Positions 1 through 5,617 of a DNA stretch of 5,617 bases are shown piece by piece. The notes beneath the pieces were generated by a model. That model was given only the letters and a program-made list of their open reading frames with translations, had not been told where the DNA came from and ran no database searches. The DNA is from an uncultured Aquabacterium sp. (lineage in GTDB: Bacteria > Pseudomonadota > Gammaproteobacteria > Burkholderiales > Burkholderiaceae_C): the NCBI GenBank assembly GCA_937923225.1, contig CALAKR010000098.1, positions 1-5,617 of the forward strand, given 5' to 3'. How positions within the stretch are numbered: the stretch's first letter is position 1; every line of letters starts with the position of its first letter. The position numbers were made by a program, and so were the translations under genes.

Positions 1-256
1 CGTCCAGGCGCTGACCGGCGGCCTGCCAGAAGGCCTCCAGCGGCGCGCTCCAGTCCCGCGCGTTAGACACGTCCAGGCGCGCCACATGGCAGCGCGAAGG
101 GCCCAGCGCCTGCGCCAGATCCTGGAGTGCGGCCTCGTCCACATCGGAGAGCCCCACGAACCAGCCAGCCGAGGCAAAGCGCTGCGCGACGGCCTTGCCG
201 ATGCCGGCGGCCGCGCCCGTAATGAAGATGCTGCGGGGTGGGATGTTCAAGGCCAT
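1..256 (-). CDS. Short-chain dehydrogenase/reductase (SDR), N-terminal part, cut by window edge
   Basis: This is the first 85 codons of an NAD(P)-dependent oxidoreductase of the classical SDR family; the rest lies beyond position 1. Translating leftwards from the ATG at 256-254 gives a Rossmann-fold start. A beta strand (IFI, residues 10-12) leads into the TGxxxGIG dinucleotide-binding loop, with T13, G14, G18 and G20. The second strand ends in GLSDVDEAAL, where Asp38 in the position that contacts the adenosine ribose suggests a preference for NAD(H). LDVSN (61-65) carries the conserved Asp62 that contacts adenine. The Ser-Tyr-Lys catalytic residues lie outside the window, so the substrate cannot be read. 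No good Shine-Dalgarno sequence precedes the ATG, but the start fits the usual SDR N-terminus. The gene is divergent from the AraC-type regulator next door, its likely controller by position alone. The family call is firm; the specific reaction is unknown. Confidence 0.88.
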   Translation of the reverse strand, partial: MALNIPPRSIFITGAAAGIGKAVAQRFASAGWFVGLSDVDEAALQDLAQALGPSRCHVARLDVSNARDWSAPLEAFWQAAGQRLD

Positions 257-324
257 GGTGCACTGTGGTGAGATGGAGCGCAGCTTAGGGCGCCCGGGTT
301 CACCCCGTCTTGACCGGCACATCC
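257..324. promoter_or_regulatory. Divergent intergenic region between SDR and AraC-type genes
   Basis: This 68-nt gap must hold, or border, the start signals of both divergent genes. No consensus promoter is convincing. On the plus strand TTGACC (310-315), 17 nt and GACAAT (333-338) form a weak sigma-70-like pair that would run into the start of the regulator gene. On the minus strand TTGTCA (337-332) is a good -35 but has no matching -10 at the right distance. I cannot identify an operator for the regulator with confidence. Confidence 0.35.
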
Positions 325-1449
325 ATGAATTTGACAATTTCGTCCATGCCATCTGCCGCCTCTGCCCCGCTCGATCGCGCCTTCGCGCGCCTGCGCGAAC
401 GTGATCGGGTGCCGGGCATGGTGCCGATGACGCTGGTGCACGTGCTGGCCCAGCATCTTCGTCAACAGGGGCTGGTGCCTGAGCAGGTGCTGGGCCCTGC
501 CCTGGCCTCACGCCTGGCGCAATCCTCCGAGGAGCACTTCGAGCGCTGGCCCGCCGAAGACTACTGCCGGCTGCTGCAGGCCGCGGCGGAGCAGTTGTCT
601 GATCCGCTGCTGGGGCTGCACCTGGGCCAGGGCATCCGCCCGGCGCACCTGGGCGCACTCGGCTACGTGCTGCTCGCGTGCGAGAACCTGGGCGCCGCAC
701 TAGCCCGCATCCAGCGTTACCACCGCCTGGTCAACGACATCAACCCGATCGAGCCGCGCGTGGTCGGCGATCAACTGGAACTGCGATGGGGTGCGGCGCA
801 TGGCCGCACCGGTGCGCTGTACGACGAATCCGGCATCGCCGGCATCGTGCAGATCGGGCGCGAGCTGTGTGGCGAGCGCCTGCCCGTCACGGCGCTGGAT
901 TTCATCAACCCGTCCCCGCGCGACACCCGCCCCTACGACCGCTACTTCGGCTGCAAGGTGCGCTTCGGCCAATCGGTGACGCGCCTGGTGCTGCCGCTGG
1001 CCAGCTTGGCCGCGCCCTTGCGCCAGACAGACCCGACCCTGCTGCGGCTGATGGAGCGCCAGGTCGATGCCGCGATGGCGCAGTTGCCTGAGGATGGCGA
1101 TCTGGCGGAGATGACCCGGCGCGTGATCGCGCGCATGGCGCCTCAAGGCATGCCTGAGTTGCCGCACGTGGCGCACGAGCTGCGCCTGTCGCCGCGCGTG
1201 TTCTACCGCCGGCTGGCTGCGCAAGGCCTGAACTTCCGCGAACTGCGTGAAAGCGCCCTGCGGCAACTGGCCGAGATGCACCTGCGCGATGAACGCCTTA
1301 CCTTGGCCGAAGTGGGCGCGCTGCTGGGCTATTCCGAGCAGAGCGCGTTCTCAAGGGCATTTCGCCGCTGGGCGGGCGTCTCGCCTCAGCACTGGCGGCG
1401 CGATCAGGGCGGCAACAGCCGGCCCACGTCAGCCACCACGCATCATTGA
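325..1449 (+). CDS. AraC-family transcriptional regulator with arabinose-binding-type N-terminal domain
   Basis: This is a DNA-binding transcription factor of 374 residues from the ATG at 325. Residues about 33-225 match the arabinose-binding-type sensor domain of OruR/VirS-like regulators: VPMTLVHVLAQHL at the start, then LGALGYVLLACENLGAALA and the RYHRLVND segment. A helical linker follows (DPTLLRLMERQVDAAMAQLP, 236-255). The C-terminal AraC DNA-binding domain spans about 278-359. Its first helix-turn-helix is around LPHVAHELRLSPRVFYRRL and its second around TLAEVGALLGYSEQSAFSRAF, followed by the family signature RRWAGVSPQHWR. The inducer cannot be deduced. The start is uncertain: a TTG at 310 is in frame and adds five residues, ATGs at 346 and 418 are also possible, and none has a clear Shine-Dalgarno sequence. 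The divergent SDR gene 68 nt away is the obvious candidate target. A hairpin terminator lies about 20 nt after the TGA stop. Confidence 0.9.
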   Translation: MNLTISSMPSAASAPLDRAFARLRERDRVPGMVPMTLVHVLAQHLRQQGLVPEQVLGPALASRLAQSSEEHFERWPAEDYCRLLQAAAEQLSDPLLGLHLGQGIRPAHLGALGYVLLACENLGAALARIQRYHRLVNDINPIEPRVVGDQLELRWGAAHGRTGALYDESGIAGIVQIGRELCGERLPVTALDFINPSPRDTRPYDRYFGCKVRFGQSVTRLVLPLASLAAPLRQTDPTLLRLMERQVDAAMAQLPEDGDLAEMTRRVIARMAPQGMPELPHVAHELRLSPRVFYRRLAAQGLNFRELRESALRQLAEMHLRDERLTLAEVGALLGYSEQSAFSRAFRRWAGVSPQHWRRDQGGNSRPTSATTHH

Positions 1450-1469
1450 GTAGACATGCGGCCAAAAGA

Positions 1470-1493
1470 AAAGCCACCCCGAGGGGTGGCTTT
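1470..1493. terminator. Bidirectional intrinsic terminator between the AraC-type gene and tRNA-Ser
   Basis: An 11-bp perfect inverted repeat (AAAGCCACCCC / GGGGTGGCTTT) is separated by only GA, so the innermost pair probably opens to give a four-base loop. On the plus strand the stem is followed by TTT-GG-TTTT and would end the regulator transcript about 20 nt after its stop codon. On the minus strand it is followed by TTTTCTTTT, the stronger U-tract, and would end the tRNA-Ser transcript. Because of both tails I read it as shared by two converging units. Confidence 0.85.
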
Positions 1494-1498
1494 GGTTT

Positions 1499-1589
1499 TG
1501 GCGGAGACGGAGGGATTCGAACCCTCGATACGCTTTTGGCGTATGCTCCCTTAGCAGGGGAGTACCTTCGACCACTCGGCCACGTCTCC
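1499..1589 (-). tRNA. serV: tRNA-Ser, anticodon GCU
   Basis: The minus strand folds as a class II tRNA. The acceptor arm GGAGACG (1589-1583) pairs with CGTCTCC (1509-1503), followed by discriminator G at 1502 and an encoded CCA at 1501-1499. The anticodon stem CTCCC/GGGAG encloses the loop CTGCTAA, giving anticodon GCU, which reads the serine codons AGC and AGU. The long variable arm typical of tRNA-Ser is present (CATACGC-CAAAA-GCGTATC). The T arm is GAGGG-TTCGAAT-CCCTC. The discriminator G and long variable arm fit recognition by seryl-tRNA synthetase. A TAGAAT -10 box lies about 13 nt upstream, and the hairpin terminator starts 5 nt after the CCA. The symbol serV follows E. coli usage for the GCU tRNA and is only a convenience. 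Isotype and anticodon are secure. Confidence 0.97.
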
Positions 1590-1602
1590 AGCAACAGCAA
1601 GC

Positions 1603-1608
1603 ATTCTA
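1603..1608 (-). promoter_or_regulatory. -10 box of the tRNA-Ser promoter
   Basis: TAGAAT on the minus strand matches five of six bases of TATAAT and sits 13 nt before the mature 5' end of the tRNA. Transcription would start at about 1596 and leave a short leader for RNase P to remove. The expected -35 position (about 1626-1631) reads GCGGAT, a poor match, so the promoter may depend on other contacts. The call rests on the -10 sequence and its position. Confidence 0.5.
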
Positions 1609-1680
1609 GCCCAGTTTTACTGTCGATCCGCCTGTTGCGCTCAAAACAACGACCTGCTTTCCGCAAGGCCGCAAGCCTCA

Positions 1681-2169
1681 TCAAGCCTTGGGTTCATCCA
1701 GGCCGAAAGCCTTGTGCAGCGCGCGCACAGCCAGCTCCATGTACTTCTCGTCGATGACGACCGAAGTCTTGATCTCGCTGGTGGTGATCATCTGGATGTT
1801 GATGCTCTCGTCCGACAGCGTCTTGAACATGGTGCTGGCGATGCCGGCGTGGCTGCGCATGCCGATGCCCACGATGCTGACCTTGCAGATCTTGGGATCG
1901 CCCACGATCTCCTTGGCGCCCAGCGTGGGCTGCACGTTGTTGTTCAGCAGGTCCAGCGTGCGCTGGTAATCGTTGCGGTGCACGGTAAACGAGAAGTCCG
2001 TCTTGCCATCGTGCGAGACGTTCTGGATGATCACGTCCACGTCGATGTTGGCCTCGGCCACCTTGCCCAGGATCTGGTAGGCGATGCCGGGGGTGTCGGG
2101 CACGCCGACCACGGTGATCTTGGCTTCGTCGCGGTTGAACGCGATGCCGGAAACAACGGCTTGTTCCAT
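1681..2169 (-). CDS. Possible internal translation product of lysC: aspartokinase beta subunit
   Basis: This is an inferred second product in the lysC frame, starting at Met257 (ATG at 2169-2167) and giving 162 residues made only of the two ACT domains. The ATG is preceded by TGAGGAAG, a purine-rich Shine-Dalgarno-like sequence 8 nt upstream (GAGGAAG, then ACGAAAAC, then ATG). In Bacillus subtilis aspartokinase II and Corynebacterium glutamicum LysC, an internal start at the equivalent place makes a beta subunit of similar size that assembles with the full-length alpha chain and binds effectors. Here the sequence shows the start codon, the spacing and the family-typical position. Use of the start is not shown, and the acidic FEEDEN linker could create a GAGGA-like string by chance. 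Confidence 0.45.
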   Translation of the reverse strand: MEQAVVSGIAFNRDEAKITVVGVPDTPGIAYQILGKVAEANIDVDVIIQNVSHDGKTDFSFTVHRNDYQRTLDLLNNNVQPTLGAKEIVGDPKICKVSIVGIGMRSHAGIASTMFKTLSDESINIQMITTSEIKTSVVIDEKYMELAVRALHKAFGLDEPKA

Positions 2170-2937
2170 GTTTTCGTCTTCCTCAAAACTGATCAGGGTG
2201 CCCGACTTGGCTTCTGTTTCCAGGTCGATGTCCCAGGGGGTGAAGCTCGACAGCACGCGCGTCGGCACACGGTATTTCCCGGCGAACTCCACCGAGCGGA
2301 TCTGCAGCACCTTCGAGCCCAGCGAGGCCATCTCCAACATCTCTTCGAAGCTGATGGCGTTCAGGCGGCGGGCTTCGGGCACCACGCGCGGGTCGGTGGT
2401 GTAGACACCATCCACGTCGGTGTAGATCAGGCACTCGTCGGCCTTCATCGCGGCGGCGATGGCCACGGCCGAGGTGTCGGAGCCGCCACGGCCCAGCGTG
2501 GTGACATGGCCGTTCGGGTCCACGCCCTGGAAGCCCGTGATCACGACCACCTTGCCAGCGGCCAGATCGGCGCGCACGCGAGCGTCGTCGATGCTCTCGA
2601 TGCGGGCCTTGGTGAAGGACGAATCGGTCTTGACGGGCACCTGCCAGCCGGCGTAGCTCACCGCTTCGAGGCCTTCGGCCTGGATCGCGATGGCCAGCAG
2701 ACCGGACGAGACCTGCTCGCCGGTGGCGGCGATCGCGTCGAGTTCGCGCGGGCTGGGGTTGCCGGAAAGCTCCTTGGCCAAGCCCAGCAGGCGATTGGTT
2801 TCACCGCTCATGGCCGATGGCACGACCACGATTTGATGACCCGCCCGCACCCACTTGGCCACGCGCTTGGCCACGTTGCGGATGCGCTCGGTAGAGCCCA
2901 TCGACGTGCCGCCGTATTTGTGAACAATCAGTGCCAT
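1681..2937 (-). CDS. lysC: Aspartate kinase (aspartokinase), lysine/threonine-regulated type
   Basis: This enzyme phosphorylates L-aspartate with ATP, the first step towards lysine and diaminopimelate, threonine, methionine and isoleucine. It is cytosolic. The 418-residue protein has the amino-acid kinase domain at about 1-245, with KYGGTS (7-12), VVPSAMSGETNRL (38-50), ATGEQVSSGL (71-80), GRGGSDTSAVA (149-159) and YTDVDGVYTTDPR (172-184). Two ACT regulatory domains follow, around 272-335 and 350-415. QNVS (305-308) and DFSF (314-317) in ACT1 align from memory with the Corynebacterium segment where feedback-resistance changes occur, so inhibition by lysine plus threonine is likely. The start at 2937 gives the conserved MALIVHKYGG N-terminus but has no Shine-Dalgarno. 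An in-frame ATG at 2988 has one (TAAGG, 7 nt spacing) and would add 17 residues. Met257 is a candidate internal start for a beta subunit. The gene lies downstream of tilS with its own likely promoter, and no clear terminator follows it. Confidence 0.97.
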   Translation of the reverse strand: MALIVHKYGGTSMGSTERIRNVAKRVAKWVRAGHQIVVVPSAMSGETNRLLGLAKELSGNPSPRELDAIAATGEQVSSGLLAIAIQAEGLEAVSYAGWQVPVKTDSSFTKARIESIDDARVRADLAAGKVVVITGFQGVDPNGHVTTLGRGGSDTSAVAIAAAMKADECLIYTDVDGVYTTDPRVVPEARRLNAISFEEMLEMASLGSKVLQIRSVEFAGKYRVPTRVLSSFTPWDIDLETEAKSGTLISFEEDENMEQAVVSGIAFNRDEAKITVVGVPDTPGIAYQILGKVAEANIDVDVIIQNVSHDGKTDFSFTVHRNDYQRTLDLLNNNVQPTLGAKEIVGDPKICKVSIVGIGMRSHAGIASTMFKTLSDESINIQMITTSEIKTSVVIDEKYMELAVRALHKAFGLDEPKA

Positions 2938-3001
2938 GTCAGAGACGTTGCTATGTTGGAAATGCTGCCGGCCGCGCAGTGCCTGCATGGCCAAACCTTA
3001 G

Positions 3002-3030
3002 ATTTTAACCGGCAACGGCAGTTTCGGCAG
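3002..3030 (-). promoter_or_regulatory. Candidate sigma-70 promoter of lysC
   Basis: On the minus strand TAAAAT (3007-3002) is a five-of-six match to the -10 consensus, preceded after 17 nt by CTGCCG (3030-3025), a weak three-of-six -35. Transcription would start at about 2995, giving a leader of roughly 58 nt before the ATG at 2937. It lies in the 135-nt gap between tilS and lysC, one of the few AT-rich spots nearby, and suggests that lysC can be expressed apart from the upstream operon. Its use is inferred. Confidence 0.45.
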
Positions 3031-3072
3031 ATGGGATACCCGCGTGCGCAGATGGGGGCTCAAAGACGGGGC

Positions 3073-4512
3073 TCAGGAATGGGCCGACGGCGTCCAGCTG
3101 ATCTGCACCTGAGCCTGCCCCGGTTCGGCCCACGCACGGGCATCCACCCCCAGGCCGGGCACGAACACCAATTGGCCATTCGCCCACACCAGCGGGCCCT
3201 CTCGCGCCCAGGCCGGCACACCCTGCATCTGGAACTGCTTCTTGAGCGAGCGGGCCGGCCGGCCCTGCGCCATCTGGAAGCGCTCACCACCCTGGCGAGG
3301 CGCCAATTCGCAATCCTGCAGCCAGGCCAGGGGCACGCCTTCACGCGCCACGGGCTGGACCATCAATTCGCCCCAGCCTGCCGGCAAGGCGACACGGCCC
3401 GGCTGGTCGATCCGCAAACGTACTGACTGCAGGCCTGCAGCCGATGCCGCCGTCGTGAGATCGCCCGCGGCATTGGAGCGATCAAGCCACGTCAGCAGCC
3501 CCCGGTACAGCACCAGTTCGCCATCCAATCGCTCCAGCCTGCCCTGCGCAGGCAACGCCAATGGCCATCGCCGTGAAGCGCCATCCAGTACCTCTCGGTG
3601 CAGGCGCTGCACCCAGGAAGCGGGCATGGTGCGCCCCGTAGCCTGCTTGAACCAGGCCCGCAGCAGTTCTCGCCGAGGGCCATCCGCCCATGCGGACCAA
3701 TCCGACACCAGCAGAGCCTGCGGCGCCAAGCCATCCGGCCCGTCGATCACGCGTGTCACGGCGGGCAGCCTCTCGCTCAGCCAATCGTTCAGGCAAGCCA
3801 GCAGATCAGCCTGATGGGCAGCCGCTTGGGCCAGCACCTGTTCTGCATCGCCAAAAGCCTGCTGCAGGGCCGGCCACACATCCAGCCTCAAGCGATTGCG
3901 CGCGAAGCGCCCGTCGGTGTTGCTGTCATCGTCCACATAGGGCACGGCGTGCTGCGCCACATAAGCCTCGATGTGCTCACGCGGCTGGTTCAACCAGGGG
4001 CGTAGCCAGGTCATGCCGTGGCGCTCAGTGACAGGCGCCATGGCCGCCAGCCCTGCCACACCGGCACCACGCAGGGCCTGCAGCACAAAGGTCTCAGCCT
4101 GATCGCGGCGATGGTGCGCCAGCAGCACGGTGTTGCAGCCAGCTTTCTGGGCCATCTCGGCCAGCGCCTCGTAGCGGCCCTCACGGGCCACGGCTTCCAC
4201 GCTGTCACCGGCCTCGGGCGCCAGGGCCAGATGGCGCCACAGCAGCCGCACGGGCCAGCCCTGCGCGCTCCAGCGCTCGCACTGCGCTTGCACCAAGGCC
4301 AGCCAGGCATCGGCCTGGGCACTCAAGCCATGGTGCACATGCAGCGCCACCACCTCGCCACCCTCCTGCGCGGCCATGCGCGCAGTGGCGTGCAGCAAGG
4401 CCATCGAGTCGCGCCCGCCACTGCAGGCCACGGCCACGCGGCGGCCAGCGGCGGCTGCAAGAGCCGCCCTGGCCTCAAGCTCAATGCTCGGTGGTGTCGT
4501 TGTAGCGGCCAT
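3073..4512 (-). CDS. tilS: tRNA(Ile)-lysidine synthetase
   Basis: TilS attaches lysine to C34 of the CAU-anticodon isoleucine tRNA using ATP. This makes lysidine, so the tRNA reads AUA and is charged with isoleucine; the enzyme is usually essential. The 479-residue protein has an N-terminal PP-loop ATPase domain with the signature SGGRDS at 31-36. HVHHGL (58-63), [12 protein letters not shown] (131-142) and [12 protein letters not shown] (147-158) follow. The [14 protein letters not shown] segment (171-184) and [14 protein letters not shown] (196-209) are typical of the TilS family. A middle region at about 225-340 is less conserved. The C-terminal TilS domain covers about 403-460, including RQGGERF and [12 protein letters not shown]. 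It is somewhat longer than E. coli TilS (about 430 residues), mainly in the middle and just before the C-terminal domain. The ATG at 4512 is the only reasonable start before the PP-loop. It lies inside the end of accA with a 32-nt overlap and only a weak CAGG upstream, so translation is probably coupled to accA. Confidence 0.96.
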   Translation of the reverse strand: MAATTTPPSIELEARAALAAAAGRRVAVACSGGRDSMALLHATARMAAQEGGEVVALHVHHGLSAQADAWLALVQAQCERWSAQGWPVRLLWRHLALAPEAGDSVEAVAREGRYEALAEMAQKAGCNTVLLAHHRRDQAETFVLQALRGAGVAGLAAMAPVTERHGMTWLRPWLNQPREHIEAYVAQHAVPYVDDDSNTDGRFARNRLRLDVWPALQQAFGDAEQVLAQAAAHQADLLACLNDWLSERLPAVTRVIDGPDGLAPQALLVSDWSAWADGPRRELLRAWFKQATGRTMPASWVQRLHREVLDGASRRWPLALPAQGRLERLDGELVLYRGLLTWLDRSNAAGDLTTAASAAGLQSVRLRIDQPGRVALPAGWGELMVQPVAREGVPLAWLQDCELAPRQGGERFQMAQGRPARSLKKQFQMQGVPAWAREGPLVWANGQLVFVPGLGVDARAWAEPGQAQVQISWTPSAHS

Positions 4513-5452
4513 AGGCCTGCAGGCGCTCGTAGCGCTGTTGCAGCAGGTCCTTGACCTTCAGGTCGCTGACCTGGCGCACCGCGTCGTTCAGCGCGCGCTT
4601 GAGGTTGGCGCAAGCCTGCTTGTGGTCGCGGTGGGCACCGCCCACCGGCTCGGAGATGATCTTGTCGACCAGGCCCAGGGCCTTCAGGCGGTGGGCCGTG
4701 ATGCCCAGCGCCTCGGCCGCGTCAGGCGCCTTGTCGGCCGTCTTCCAGAGGATGGAGGCGCAGCCCTCGGGCGAGATCACCGAGTACACGGAATACTGCA
4801 GCATCAGCACCTGGTCAGCCACGCTGATGGCCAACGCGCCGCCGGAGCCGCCTTCACCGATGATGGTGGTGATGATGGGCACCTCCAGGCGCGCCATCTC
4901 GAAGATGTTGCGGCCGATGGCTTCGGACTGGTTGCGCTCTTCGGCGCCGATGCCGGGATAGGCGCCGGGCGTGTCGACGAAGGTGAATACCGGCAGGCCG
5001 AACTTCTCGGCCGTCTGCATCAGGCGCAGGGCCTTGCGGTAGCCCTCGGGGCGCGACATGCCGAAGTTGCGCGCGGCGCGCTCCTTGGTGTCACGGCCCT
5101 TCTGGTGGCCGACCACCATGCAGGGCTGGCCATTGAAGCGCGCCAGGCCACCCACGATGGACAGGTCGTCCGAAAAGTGGCGGTCGCCGTGCATCTCCTG
5201 GAAATCAGTGAACAGCTCGTTCACGTAATCCAGCGTGTAGGGACGCTGCGGGTGGCGGGCGATCTGCGTGACCTGCCAGGGCGACAGGCTGGCGTAGATG
5301 TCCTTGGTGAGCTGCGTGCTCTTCTTGCTCAGGCGGTCGATCTCTTCGGAGATGTCGACAGCCGATTCGCTTTGCACGTAGCGCAGCTCTTCGATCTTGG
5401 TTTCGAGTTCGGCAATCGGTTGCTCGAACTCGAGGAAATGTCGTTTGCTCAT
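4481..5452 (-). CDS. accA: Acetyl-CoA carboxylase carboxyltransferase, alpha subunit
   Basis: AccA works with AccD as the alpha2beta2 carboxyltransferase that moves CO2 from biotinylated AccB to acetyl-CoA. This makes malonyl-CoA, the committed step of fatty-acid synthesis in the cytosol. The 323-residue protein is close to the usual length (319 in E. coli). A helical, coiled-coil-like N-terminus (about 11-50) is followed by a crotonase-fold domain. Its family segments are HGDRHFSDD (88-96), [18 protein letters not shown] (115-132), [20 protein letters not shown] (160-179), the glycine-rich oxyanion-forming loop [10 protein letters not shown] (199-208) and [12 protein letters not shown] (225-236). 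Two in-frame ATGs are possible. The one at 5452 ([10 protein letters not shown]) has AGGA 8 nt upstream and matches the family N-terminus. The one at 5461 has that AGGA directly against it, so I chose 5452. It follows a glycosylase gene by 17 nt and overlaps tilS at its 3' end. Confidence 0.98.
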   Translation of the reverse strand: MSKRHFLEFEQPIAELETKIEELRYVQSESAVDISEEIDRLSKKSTQLTKDIYASLSPWQVTQIARHPQRPYTLDYVNELFTDFQEMHGDRHFSDDLSIVGGLARFNGQPCMVVGHQKGRDTKERAARNFGMSRPEGYRKALRLMQTAEKFGLPVFTFVDTPGAYPGIGAEERNQSEAIGRNIFEMARLEVPIITTIIGEGGSGGALAISVADQVLMLQYSVYSVISPEGCASILWKTADKAPDAAEALGITAHRLKALGLVDKIISEPVGGAHRDHKQACANLKRALNDAVRQVSDLKVKDLLQQRYERLQAYGRYNDTTEH

Positions 5453-5460
5453 GGCGTTCA

Positions 5461-5464
5461 TCCT
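5461..5464 (-). promoter_or_regulatory. Ribosome binding site deciding the accA start
   Basis: AGGA on the minus strand lies 8 nt before the ATG at 5452 and overlaps the competing ATG at 5461. The spacing is good for the inner ATG and impossible for the outer one. Translation should therefore begin with MSKRHF and not three codons earlier. Confidence 0.7.
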
Positions 5465-5469
5465 GCAGA

Positions 5470-5617
5470 TCAGGCACCGGCGGGCAGCGGGTCAAGGCTG
5501 CGCCAAAGGTACCAGGTGCCGACGGTTCGGTACGGCGCCCAGGCATCGGCGATCTCCCTCGCCTCAGCCCGCGACACCGGCTCACCGCTGAAGTAGTTGA
5601 TGCTGATGCCTTTGATC
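5470..5617 (-). CDS. DNA-3-methyladenine glycosylase (AlkA-like, HhH-GPD family), C-terminal 48 residues
   Basis: This is the 3' end of a gene that enters from the right edge; only the last 48 codons and the TGA (5472-5470) are present. The translation starts at [11 protein letters not shown] and continues through [19 protein letters not shown] to [10 protein letters not shown]. The W-x-P-Y/W-R-(T/S)[12 protein letters not shown] pattern is what I recognise as the C-terminal helix of bacterial AlkA-like base-excision repair glycosylases. These remove alkylated purines such as 3-methyladenine from DNA. The helix-hairpin-helix motif and catalytic aspartate lie outside the window, so activity cannot be checked. 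The stop is 17 nt before the accA start, which suggests cotranscription. The family assignment rests on this short tail only. Confidence 0.75.
   Translation of the reverse strand, partial: IKGISINYFSGEPVSRAEAREIADAWAPYRTVGTWYLWRSLDPLPAGA

Noticed and set aside
700..1281. A 193-codon open frame on the minus strand opposite the AraC-type gene
   Set aside because: The plus-strand frame carries a complete, recognisable regulator; the reverse frame is rich in Gln, His, Arg and Ala and has no motif.
1661..1675. Direct repeat CCGCAAG twice just after the lysC stop codon
   Set aside because: It is a short direct, not inverted, repeat, so it makes no terminator stem, and there is no T-run on the minus strand.
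1298..1757. Two short open frames (1298-1684 minus and 1446-1757 plus) crossing the tRNA
   Set aside because: Both run through the tRNA-Ser gene and the terminator hairpin and into neighbouring coding sequence, so neither is plausible as a protein gene.
2938..3001. Lysine riboswitch or attenuator in the lysC leader
   Set aside because: The probable leader is only about 58 nt, far too short for the lysine riboswitch. Only a small GCAG/CTGC stem is visible, with no Lys- or Thr-rich leader peptide.
3055..3075. Direct repeat GGGGCTCA (3055-3062 and 3068-3075) at the end of tilS
   Set aside because: Eight bases repeated once in GC-rich DNA is expected by chance, and no operator or terminator structure goes with it.
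1714..3426. A 570-codon open frame on the plus strand, rich in His, Asp and Gly, opposite lysC and the end of tilS
   Set aside because: It lies antisense to two firmly recognised genes and shows no family motif. Such long open frames arise from the third-position GC bias of the genes on the other strand.
4376..5596. A 406-codon open frame on the plus strand opposite accA
   Set aside because: Same cause: antisense shadow of a GC-biased, highly conserved gene, with low-complexity composition and no recognisable domain.
1..5617. A hidden novel system, mobile element or CRISPR array
   Set aside because: All long stretches are explained by conserved genes or a tRNA. The gaps are short, and I see no terminal inverted repeats, spaced repeats, integrase or transposase sequence. 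Although a tRNA gene is present, no duplicated tRNA end that would mark an attachment site is visible.

Overview
The window is a GC-rich stretch of a bacterial chromosome with dense coding and short gaps. The AccA, TilS and LysC sequences and their order look like a betaproteobacterium of the order Burkholderiales (Comamonadaceae or Rubrivivax/Leptothrix-like). This is recognition from memory of these families, not a search. I see no mobile element, CRISPR array, phage gene or plasmid function.

Left part (1-1449): the N-terminal end of a short-chain dehydrogenase/reductase (SDR) gene runs leftwards out of the window. It is divergent from a complete AraC-family regulator with an N-terminal arabinose-binding-type domain. 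The head-to-head layout suggests, but does not prove, that the regulator controls the SDR gene.

Middle (1450-1680): the regulator ends just before a strong hairpin terminator at about 1470-1493. The hairpin has T-rich tracts on both sides, so it can also serve the leftward tRNA-Ser(GCU) gene that ends 5 nt from it. The tRNA has an encoded CCA and its own TAGAAT -10 box.

Right part (1681-5617): everything runs leftwards. In order of transcription it holds the last 48 codons of an AlkA-like DNA-3-methyladenine glycosylase, accA (carboxyltransferase alpha subunit of acetyl-CoA carboxylase), tilS (tRNA-Ile lysidine synthetase, overlapping accA by 32 nt) and lysC (aspartokinase). The first three are packed as an operon. 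lysC follows a gap of 135 nt that carries a plausible promoter. No convincing terminator follows lysC, so its transcripts may read through the tRNA gene to the shared hairpin.

Most of this is conserved housekeeping sequence, and I did not find a new biological system. The points most worth a second look are a possible internal translation start in lysC for a separate regulatory beta subunit, an uncertain lysC N-terminus, an uncertain start and promoter for the AraC regulator in a small AT-rich island, the accA-tilS overlap, and the bidirectional terminator beside the tRNA.
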